Shown here in pieces: positions 10,901 through 22,900 of a stretch of DNA of 64,000 bases. Positions within the stretch are counted from its first letter, which is position 1. Each line of letters opens with the position of its first letter. A program made the position numbers and the translations under genes. The notes beneath the pieces were generated by a model. The model saw only the letters and a program-made list of their open reading frames with translations, had not been told where the DNA came from and made no database searches. The DNA comes from Oreohelix idahoensis (Eukaryota > Mollusca > Gastropoda > Stylommatophora > Oreohelicidae): assembly GCA_024509875.1 (NCBI GenBank), contig JAMPIV010006379.1, forward strand, positions 620,001 through 684,000, in the 5' to 3' direction.

Positions 10901-13900
10901 ACAAATGACAGTGGAGCAAGAGATAAGAAGACGCTGGCTATGGATAGGGTGCACACTGAGGAAACTTGTTGATAGCATTACATGGCTATATTTGTTCTAG
11001 AATGTCCAGGATAAGAGAGACAGGGGAGACCAGTAAACACTTGAAGAAGAGAAATGGAGACAGAAAGGGTTGAGGGTGATGTGGAAATACCTGGAGTTGA
11101 TGTCACAGGACAAGAGGACTTGACATGTGTTTTTTGAAGGCCTGTGCTCCTATGGGAGCTGAAGGGTAATGAGTGAATGTTAGTGTTATGACTCTTTTTT
11201 TGCGCACTGCAATGTGTTCATGATTTTGAAACATCGCGGTGCTCAAATAGAACGTTGCTAGACAATGATGTCAAATAAAATAATTACGTAGGCGCGCGTG
11301 CAGAGCAATGGCAGTTGACTTTTGGCAGTTTCTCATGCCGGTCGGGCTGCGTTTTCATGTGTGTTCTCTTGAGTCCGCTATGTCCATCGTCATGCTTGTG
11401 TATAAAGAAAGTGTCTGCACCTATTGATGCCAGGAGATTCGTATAAAGTAGATGAGTATTTTGAGAATATTGATAAATCATGTAATTATGTCGCGGACCT
11501 CAACTTGACGGACTTTACGGAGAGGTGTTGAATGCACCGTTATTGTTGCAGTGTGACGGACTTGTAATTATGGCCCAGTAGAGTTGGCCTGACAAGAGAA
11601 CACACATGAAAACGGGTCCGATTGGCTGGAGACACAGCCAAATGTCAACAGCCATTGCTCTGCACGTGCGTCTACGTAATTATTTTATTTGACGTCATTT
11701 TAATCTAGCGACGTTCTATTGGAGCACTGCGATGATTCAAAATCATGAACGCATTGCGGTGCGCAAAAAGAGTCATAACAGTTAGTCATGTTTATCTCAG
11801 ATCTAATGTTGTGCTCATGTTCTGTAAAGTAGGATTAAGAAAAGTGCAAATGCCTTAACATTCAATGTGGCAATTGATAACAATTTCCTGTTGTCTTATC
11901 TGTCAACAGGAACATGATAATGATGCTGAGACACTAGTCAGTAGCTTGTCTGTCAGTCCAGAAGATGATGATGTGGATATTGGTAGGTATCTTATCTGCT
12001 GGTCCCATGTAGCTTCCCACGGGTCTCTGAAGAGAGAAAGAAAGAATAGGATTACTCCGCCTCAGATATGTTGTAATAAGTGACTGATATGAGGCTGTCA
12101 GTCTCATCATGTCAAACAAATTGCTTCAGAAACAACTGCTGCAAATGCTAGCTTTGGTGTAGGCTTCAAGGGATCCATCTGAAGTAGTGGCCCCTTATGG
12201 AGTGAAGATAGATGATGATGATGATTTTATCTGCTGCGTTATTAATTCACCTTCTAACTCTTGCGCTAGACCTGTTAATGAGCTGCACATCAGTGAAGTC
12301 CTGTTCTCAAAAATACATCTTCATGATATTCAGTGTAGTTAGGATGTCAACACATTGTCTGAAGATTTGGGAGCCACCTTTACATTCTAATTCAGAATCT
12401 TCACTCAGCATATCATGACAGTTAGAAGGAAAAAAAGTTGTTAATATCTAACCTAGGCTTTCAGTAAATATGAACACTCTGGGAGTGATTTGCTTGAAGT
12501 GCATGTGACCATCCTCCAAACTTAAAAAAAAAAAGGGTCTCATTGAAGTGCAAATCACTTCCAGTGCATTATTGGCATGTCATTAATCCATGTTAGAGTA
12601 ATTTAGCATCATTGATGGATAAATTCATGCATTGTTCTGACAACTATATTTTGTCATTAATGTAATTGCTGAAATATTTCTTCAAGCAATCCGACTTGCT
12701 CAGATTTTCAAGTACCGCTTGCGGCTGCAGGAGAGAGACAGGCGGAAAAGAATAGCTCGAGAATATGGTCTGACAGCTGCTGGTGCTCCCTCTGCCTCCA
12801 AAATTCCAAAAACGCCCAATCCAAAGAAGAAGTTTGGCAAGACAGGCAGGTAGGAGCAATCATTGGTGTGAAATAGTTTAAAAGTAATTGTTTGTTTTGG
12901 GTGTTCATGCAGCCCTAGAAGAAAGATGCCCTGTTTTAAGAATCCATCAGGTATATATCCCAGGATGGTGGATTCAGAGTAGTTTTAATTTTGTCATTTT
13001 TTTTCTGGCTGCCATATGTGGTCTCTATGAGACTGGAATGTTGAGATGGATTTCACTCACTCAAAGAGAGGAAGTAAACTCTCTTCTTACACACACACGC
13101 CCCATAATATACACATTGTAATATGGAATATCTGCCATCAATGGTACCTATACCTTGTAGCGGTATGGCAGCTTGCATACCCTGACAATCCCCAGAGCTA
13201 TGCCAGTGGGAGTTTTACTCCTGGTAGGTTCAACCAAGCTGGACTGGTCTGTGTGGGTAGGGGTCAGACAAAAGCTGGTACCCTGGTCCTCCAGGTTGGG
13301 GGTTTTAGCATAGGGCTGACACCCCTGTCTATGTAAAAAAAACAATGAAGTTACGGAAACAACAATAAATGAACAAACTTTGCTGCGGGATGGACATTCG
13401 GAGTCTGTGGCTCGTATGACTGTCAGTGGTGAAAACCGAAAGGAAGCCACTGACATGAAAACGGATGTCCTGATCGCAAAACAGGATACAAGAATAGGAT
13501 TTTAGGAATGTGGAGGCTGAGATGCAAAGAATGAACCAGAGTTGGGGCACTGTACGAAGGATGGCCACCGACCGAGCAAAGTGGAATCAATTTGTTGTTG
13601 CCCTACAAGACGCCACTAGGCGTGATGGCCACTGACTGCTTTGACGGTCGGTGGTTAAGGATCTAAGAAGAAGAAGAATATGGAATATGAAGCCCACATA
13701 GGCGTTAAACGAAGAAAGATCAGCTAATAGGTGGTGAAAGTGAAACATGGAGGTTTATGTTCAAAAGAGATCCAGCTGTGCTGTCCTGTGAATTTGAGGG
13801 TTAGACCACTAATTAGGATCCTAAAGCATCTCTATGCAGTGCATCCTAGCAAATTCTTCAAATTTGCAGGTGGAACATGTTAAGAATGCAGCATTGCATA

Positions 13901-16900
13901 CTAAGCATCGGGGAATCAATCGAGAAAAATGGTAGCAGCTGGAAACTCCAATGCCAGTTATGATCATGGGGATACAAAGCATACAACAAATGAGGAAGAG
14001 ATTGAGAACATCTGCAACACATCCCATCTGATTCTAATACAGAATGCATGGCCAGGAGAACAGACCTGACTATGATATCGGCTGACATTATAGACATTTG
14101 CACCTTCAGAGTCCTGAAAATGAACACAAACCAATACTTATTACTATTAGAAGATACAACAAATGCAGATAGAAGAGAAAGATCTAGAACTGTTAAAAAA
14201 AAAAAAAAAGCTACTGGACAACATGTGCAACATTTTCAGCTAGCAGACTGAAAAGTTTCAGCCTATCTGACACAAAGGAGAATACATACAACAACATTAC
14301 AAAGACTATACTGGAGATAGCTAACATAATGATACCATAAGAAACCTCAAATATTTAGGCCAATTCCTGGCTCCATATCTTGAAAATATTTTTAAGGAGC
14401 AAAGACAAGTCACATAGGGGATGGATGCAGGGACATAGGCTTGCTCAAGGGCCAGCTGCAGTGGTAGCTCCATGCTCTATAAGGGGGTGAAGAAGATGGT
14501 GTGACGTCCAACCGTCACAAATTCCCTATACAGCACCACCAAACAGCTACAGGGAGCACATGCGAATTCTTCAACTTGGTATTGGTTGCAAAAGGATAAC
14601 AGGCTGAGCTGTGCTTGTTAAAAAAAACATTGAACACATTATTTGGTTAGTTGAGAAATACCTGCAGCTGTTAACTTATACTGTGAAAGTTGTTAAACAG
14701 TGGAGAGTACAGTAGTAGCAGAACAAACTGCACTGTCAGATGGAAATGGCAGAATTGCAGCAGCGTTTACTTGGAATTATTATATCAATTTTATCTTATA
14801 TCTAGCCGGACACAGCAGTAATTCTAAAGAACAATTTTTATATGCATATTTGTTGAAAGGAATTTCCCTTTATTAATGTGAAATCACTTTATTTAAAATA
14901 AATAAATGTTGGTACAGTTAGTTACACAGCACAATGGGAAATACAACGAAACAAAATTTAGTGTAAACGCCTGGATATTTTCGTATCAGGAATGCTTAAT
15001 GGAAATGAAACTACCCAACCACACCAACTGAATTGACTACAAATTTTTTCCAACCTGTAATGCTGAATGTAGATCATATTCAGAATTTTTTGGTCTTGCT
15101 TGCCAAAATGTACATTTCTGACAGAGTGAGGAAGAGCGATATCAAGTTTTAGTATTTTTGAAGTCGAGTTTTAAATATAAATTTTATGCAGTGTCATGTT
15201 TATGTCTTATGTCTTCAACTTTGACTGTATTCATATTTATGTGTAATGTTTGAAACCTGCTGGCGTTATGCTCCTGTATACCCAAATGCACAATCCTGAG
15301 CCAATATCAATAAGGAACCAGAAGTTAGAATAGACAGACACATTTACTTACTTAGGATGCATAGTAATACCAGATGGCGGAACAAGCAAGGACATTAACA
15401 ACAGAATGAATAAAGCGAGATCAGCCTTTGCTAGTCTCAACAACATTTGGAAGTCTTCCCAGTACAACACAAACACCAAATTAAGACTATGAGAGCTGTG
15501 TACTTTCTGTGCTTCTCTATGGCGCGGAATGCTGGAGAGTAACAGAGAAGGAAATGTCGAAACTGTCCTCCTTCCACACAGTCTGCCAAAGGAAAATTCT
15601 CCGAATCTTTAGGCAGAATACCATCAGCAACCAAGCACTGCTTATTCGGAATAACCAGGAGGACATGCACACTATCATAGCTGGCAGACGCTGGAGTTGG
15701 GATGGCCACATCCTCATAAGGGACCCTGATACCATTACAAGAACAGCTATGCTATGGACCCCCGAAGGAAAGCAAAAGAGAGGCCGACCAAAAACAACCT
15801 GGCGAAGAACTGTGGAAGCCGAGATGCAAAGAATGAACCAGAGTTGGGACACTGTACGAAGGATGGCCGCTGACTGAACAAAGTGGAATCAATTTGTTGC
15901 TGCCCTACACGACGCCACCAGGCGTGATGGCCACTAACTGCTTTGATGGTTGGCGACTATGGATCAAAGAAGAAGAAGATACCCAAATGCAAATGTTCAT
16001 GAGTTAGGGAAGCAAGCATTCTGACCACTGTGCCACTCGACACCCAGGTTATGAGTGGTTTTTTTTTTTTTTACAATAAACATTAAAGAGGAATGAGATT
16101 CTTTTGTTGGCATTCAGACATTCTTGGCAAGAGTTCCAGACTAAGGAATTTTGTAACCGTGTCTTTTCAGAGAATTGCAGGAGAGATTAAAACCATTTTC
16201 TCAGTTTCACACAATGGCAGAACATCAAATGTTATTTGACAATATCAAACGTAAGTAGCTCCTTAAGTTTAATGTGATACAATATTTTTAACTTTATTCT
16301 CCTTTCTTCTTAACACATTAACTACCGCGTCGATCTAATTTTAGTAATAAAACAAATGAAAAATGTACTGAAACACTTTCTGATCTGGTTCGAGATTTTA
16401 AGTTGCCACTGGAAAACAAATTCCCAAAGCATGGTTGTTGTAGAACACTGGAAAATTGATATTACTTTCATATTTTTCAGCGTTATGGGTTAGTTACCAA
16501 ATCGTGTAAAACTGTTTACCGTGGCAACCAGTGATAGGACCACAAAAAATGCTTGTACATCTCGTCTAACGGCTGAATAGGCTAGAAACTTGTTTCAACA
16601 ATTGACTGATAGATCTAGCGACGAGGACAAGAGTGAAAATGGTGTGCACATTGATTGAAATAGTGATTTTGATAGAGATGGGGAGCAAGCAGTTATAATT
16701 GTGAAAATATTGCAAGTCCTCGGCCATCGGAGGGCCATTAAATAGCAACAACCTCTATTTGAGTTACAAAGGGTACTTATTGTAATAGTACATTCATTTA
16801 TCTTTAAAATGACGTGTAATTCATAAAAATCTGTAAACAATTACTAAAAATTACAGCTTACTTTGTGCAAACACCTACAGAATGAAAATGGGAAAAAAAA

Positions 16901-19900
16901 TTAATTTGGCCACAGTGTGTTTTTCAATTCGGTAGTTAATGTGTTAAGCATACTTTGAAGACACACATTAGTGATGTTGGTAAACCTTAGAATATTTAGT
17001 TCACTACTGTTTTATAACACATAGCAATAACTTTCATTAGGAGGCATATGCCTTCAACAAACACATGCCAAGTCATCATTTTTGTGTGCAGTAAGCTCAA
17101 GGTCATTATAAGTCTTCTTCATCCCCTGTTGTCTCCAGTTCTCTTCTCCATGTGTTTTTCGGTCTACCTCTGCCTCTCTTACCCTGGGGATTCCATAACA
17201 AGGATTGATGGTAATATTATCAGCAGGTTTCCTCAATGTGTGACTCATCCATCACCAGCATCTTCTTCTCATCTCTTTGTTGGCATTCATCTGGTCCTTG
17301 TCATCATTTCCACGGTGGTGACCTGGTCGCACCATATCGATTCTTCAATTCTATGCTTGCACCCGAAAATGAAACTTAGTAACTTTCTTACTGGATACAA
17401 AATGGGAGGTGAATGATATTGGAATTTTTCTTAAAAAATGTCAAGTGGATGCATGGCTTGATTTTTGTTTGGGAAAAAAATTATTTGATGTTTTTGCTTG
17501 GTCATTACACGTAATTTGCTTTGACGATTTTCATGCTCATTTTGCCTTTGGCATTCATAATTGTAGGAGGTAGCCACTAAGATTATATGGCTCTGAAACA
17601 TGGAGAACAACACAAACAACCAAAAAGCTACAGACTTTCATAAATAAATGATTGCTTAGAATGATTAAAATGGTGTAAACAAACAACCAAAAAGCTACAG
17701 ACTTTCATAAATAAATGATTGCTTAGAATGATTAAAATGGTGTAAACAAACAACCAAAAAGCTACAGACTTTCATAAATAAATGATTGCTTAGAATGATT
17801 AAAATGGTGTGACAAGATCACTAATTTGGAACTGATGACAAGATCACTAATGTGGAACTGTAGACATTAATGTGGAACTGATGACAAAAACCAGTGTAAC
17901 GAGATGAGAAGAGGATGCTGGAGAAAAATAGATCACACCACACATTGGGGAAGCCTGTTGATAGCATTACCAGGCAGTCCCAACTCCGCCTGGGCCGGTC
18001 CCAAGCCCGGCTGAAAAAGGAGGAGGGTGGCCTGCATGGAGGCCGTAAGGAGGCAGCCCCTCCACCATGCAAAGGCACAACAGGCCAATCACCTGTTTGC
18101 TTTAAAACATGATTACGCGAACTACAAGAGAGAAAACCGGACTGATTCTAAAGGCAACGAACTAGAACGGACTACGACTTATGGAACTTGGAACACAAGA
18201 AGTATAAATGGGAAAGAAGAGGAGCTGGTGGAAGAGATGAGGAAAGCAAAATTAGAAATCCTGGCTATAACGGAAACAAAGAAAAAAGGACAAGGAGTCA
18301 TGGATCTCGATGGCAACACGCTGCTCTACAGGGGTGTACCCACATCTGAAAGAGCTAAAGGGGGCGTGGGTTGCATTGTGGCCAAAAACCAGAAAGATAG
18401 CATCAAGGGATGGAACTTTGTCTCGGAGCGCATTATGGTTGTAAAACTAAAAGAAGGAGAAACCATAGTCAGCCTGATCATAGTGTATGGGCCAAATGAG
18501 GATGAGAGAGCAGAGGTCAAGGAGGAATTCTTCGAGCTGCTTGAAAGGACAGTGGATGACTGCCTAGATGAAATTATCATGCTCAGAGATTTTAATGCCA
18601 GAGTTGGAAATGACCATGCTAGATGGGGTGGAGTTATAGGAAGATATGGAGAAGATACTCTCAATGACAGTGGAAAGCGACTCGTTAGATTCTGCAGTGA
18701 GCAGAATCTGATTATTACAAACGCGAAGTTCCCCCATAAGCGCTTACATGCATACACTAGATGTGAACCAACAAAGAAAGAGAAGTCAGTGATCGACTAT
18801 GCCATTGTTAGGAGGAGCTCATTCAAATATGTCCGGGATGCTAGAGTCTGGAGGGGGCCAGAGATTGGAAGTGATCACTACCTGCTTACAATCAAAAGAA
18901 CAACTGAAAGAGTTGCTCAGCCTAGGAACTGCCCAACATCACGCAAGAAACCAAGTAAACAAATGGGAGAAATGAGCATTAAGACCTACAAGCTGAGAGA
19001 GCCAGCAATTAAGACCAGATATCAGGGGCTTATTGCTACAGCGGTGAGAAACACAGAAGAACAACCTGACGACTTGGAAACCCTCTGGCTTAAATTCAAG
19101 GACATCATAAAGACAGCTGCTGCAGAAGCATGTGGTGAAGTCCGACTTGGGAACAAGAGAAAGAGGACACCTTGGTGGACAGAGGAAGTCAAAGAGAAAG
19201 TAAGAGAGAAGAAAATGGCATGGAAACAATACTTAGGAGCTAAAAACACAGCAGGACTAATAGAGAATATGTGATACTTAGAACAGAAGCAAAGAACAAG
19301 GTGCTAGCAGCAAAACAGAAGTCCTGGGAAGAATTTGAAGAAAAGATAGAAAAAGATGCGCAAGAAAACCAGAAATTGTTCTATAAGACCCTAAAGAACA
19401 TGAGGAAAGAAAAACAATGCCCTCTCAAATTTATAAAGGACAAGCAAGGCAAATTGCTTACTGCCCCGAAGGAAGTGGTGGAAAGAATATTTCTCAGAAC
19501 TCCTTGATGGTGAGCAAGGTCAAGCATCAGAAATGATAACCACTAGCACAGAAGAGGAAACCAATGGTGATGAAGATGACATAAAGATGGAAGAACTGAA
19601 GGCAGCACTGGAGAAAATCAAGATGGGCAAAGCAGCAGGGCATGATGGTATAACACCAGAAATGGTTAAAGTACATGGGAGCATCAAGTGACCTATTACT
19701 CTTAAGGGTCCTACAGGCAGCGTGGTGCAACAAGACCATACCAAAGGATTGGGAGATTGCCATCATAACACCAATTTTCAAAAAAGGTGACAATCGACAA
19801 TGTGGAAACCACAGAGGCATATCCCTTCTCAGTGTCCCTAATAAAATCTACTCTAGAATCCTAGAGCAGAGACTCTGATGCCTAGCTGAGCCACAATTGG

Positions 19901-22900
19901 ATGAAGCCCAGTGCGGATTCCGAGCAAACCGAAGTACTCAAGACCTAATCTTCACACTCAACAGCTGAGTGAAAAGGCTCTTGAGTATAAGAGTGAGATC
20001 CATCTTTGTTTCATAGATCTGGAAATGGCGTTTGACAGGGTCCCCTAGAGCAAACTTTGGGACTGTTTGGCAAGGAAGAACATTCCAGCACCTCTGATTC
20101 ATGCTATACAGCGCTTCTACAAGTCTTGCAGAAATTATGTGAGGACAGCAAACCATAAGTCAGAAGAGTTCAGGACCACCGCTGGTGTAAGACAAGGTGA
20201 TATCCTGTCACCTTATCTTTTTATACTCCTCATGGACGATGTTATCAAGGCATGTAAGTAGAGAACAAGAAATTATTCAGTGGGGGTACTGGAAGATGAG
20301 ACAGGTATGTATTTCAGAGCTGGCATTTGCTGATGATGTTGCCTTGATTGCTAAATCAGAGGCACATCTCCAATCCAACCTGCAAGTCTGGAAGGAAGAG
20401 CTGGAAAGAGAGGGATGATCATAAGCACCTCTAAAACAAAATCCATGGTGATATCACGAGAAGAAAGAAGACATCAGATTAAGCTGGGAGAACAGGTCCT
20501 GGAGCAGGTCGATCAGTTTAAATATCTCGGAGCTATTATAGACCGAAAGGGAGGCATCAAAGAAGAGTTGGCCACTCGAAAAGCAGCAGCAGGGAGACTT
20601 TTTCAGGCCATAAATCGAGGATTCCTCAGCAAGAGAGAGGTTGGTAAGAAAACGAAGATGGCTGTATACCGCTCCACCTATGTCCCAGTCTTGACATATG
20701 GATGCGAGTCAAGGGCAATGACTACAACCCACAAAAGCCAGATCCAAACCTCAGAAATGAGGTATCTGAGGAAGGTGGTTGAAGTAACAAGAAGAGACAT
20801 GGTCCGCAACCAGACGATATGTCAAGGCCTAAAGTCCCACCCCCTGCAGACCCAAGTAGAACAGTCCCAACTAAGATGGTTTGGCCATGTCTGCAGAATG
20901 GGAGAAGATCGGCTACCACGACAAGCATGGGAAACAAAGAGCCAGGGATCCAGACCCCCAGGCCAACCCAGAGTCTGCTGGGAGGACAACATTAGACAAT
21001 CTTTGAAGGACCGAGGACTAGAATGGAACCAGGCCAGGAGGAAGACAGCCGATAGGATAGTCTGGCGCTCTCTCTTCCAAGCCTCTCCACCTCACGGTAG
21101 AAGGGGAACGACTAAGTAAGTACCAGGCAGTCCCAAAACATGAATTAAGAATGAATATGGCATCATATAAGAAACTTTGTTCAAAGGTTTGTGTATCATG
21201 AAAAAGCTGTTTTGAAATGCATAAGTTGAAGTAAGTGACATTAAAAAAAAAAAAGTTTTGGCGAGGCGCATGTCCCGTTCAACCAAATCGGTTATATTAG
21301 AAGGCATGTCCAGATATAAAAGACCTTTAGGTCTGGTGATTTTAATGGTCGGGTGATAGAGTCATGCAAGGAAAGTTACGACAGAAGACCAGTTAATTAA
21401 ACACTGTAAAGTCACAGTATTTTTCCACTACTTGATTGCTGTTTTATTGATTGTGAAACCTTTGCTTTCAGTCATTATTTACTATTTTTTCCAGTTATAA
21501 GCCCAGTATTGTTATTTAGAATATTTCTTTTTTCCCTGGCATACTGCACATGATCCTTACACTACTTGCGTCAGACATTAATGATATAATTTTATTGGCC
21601 GTGTTTATACAGGTGAAAAAGAAACAAAAGCTCGGATTAAAGAACTGGTTCGTTTGAGAAAAAATGGGATCACACAGCTTGCAGGTATAAACAACACGCT
21701 TCTCATGCTTTTGTGAGTTTTGCTTTGAACAAAAACATTAACACCTTGATCGCTGCAGTTGTATATATATGTATTTATAATGCTGCTGCAGATGTTTATG
21801 TATGTATTTATAATGCTGCTGCAGATGTTTATGTATGTATTTATAATGCTGCTGCAGATGTTTATGTATGTATTTATAATGCTGCTGCAGATGTTTATGT
21901 ATGTATTTATAATGCCCCTGCAGATGCTAAGGATGTTTGTGTGTATACTATTTATTTATTATCACTACCAACCTGTGCCCAGTCTTCAAGGGAAATTGTG
22001 ACAACTTGCAGTTAATGAACAGAAGTTGTGTACTAAATAAGTAAAACCACGTCACATTATATATAAAAATAACTCGGAATGAACAAACTTTTGATCTATA
22101 TAAATGTTTTGGGAATTGCAAAAAAGACTAACGAGATATGCGTGCTGAAATGCTTGCGACCAAATCAACAGAATGGTCCAGCATTTTACGTTATGTGCCA
22201 TCTTTAAAATTTAGCTAAAATAAATTGTCAGTGCAGATTATTTTAAACTTGGCTGCCAGTCAGAATTAAGATTGTACTTCATTGCAGAATTTTTAAGCTG
22301 GTGACATCCTGTCTGAATTGTACGCTACACATGATGTTGACCAGCGGTCGTTGATTACTCTCACAACGGGCATGTCACAGAATTATGAGTGAATGTCCCT
22401 TGTTTGTTCATTAGGAGCATGGGACCACCTGTGCCAATAGTTCATACAGGAAGTCCTTTACCACAGCTGCACATACATGGAGGCATATCTGGAGTCATCC
22501 TTATATGACCCCCAGCTATGCACAGTGGGATAGTACATAGATTTGGATGTGAGCTTCTGTCTGTAAGGCTGATTACATCCTCATTGACTCTTGAAATCAT
22601 CCACACACTTTCAGGGATTCCCACTGTGATTAAACTTGTTGAGAACCCAACATTGCACACTAAGCGTGGAGGAGTAACTTGAGCCCCAGACGTAACTCTG
22701 ACTTTTACCTGGTTGCCTGCATGCAGGAGGATCTCAATATGGACCCAATGATAGGCAGGGGGAGCTGAGAAGTGGCTCTGTGCAGAACATAATGATTCCT
22801 TTGGAGAGTCCATAACCAGGGCACAGTATTTTAGCTCTGCATATTTGGAGAGCCCTTTGGATGGCGGGGAATGCAAAGTATGGAGAAACTGGACCTTATG

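Larger units (their letters stand above)
10190..11178 (+). mobile_element. LINE family B, 5'-truncated copy carrying a nested repeat
   Basis: It starts in the C-terminal part of the reverse transcriptase region (VESYMYGSNIDRVVG, AKGAFIALRNIWRS), matching the antisense copy at 33000. A local 86-bp duplication (about 10312-10487) follows, then a family D repeat insertion (about 10540-10800). The coding tail then resumes (KKLQTSINGCLHSIEVFKWY) and ends near AATGAGTGAATG. Non-functional. Confidence 0.75.
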
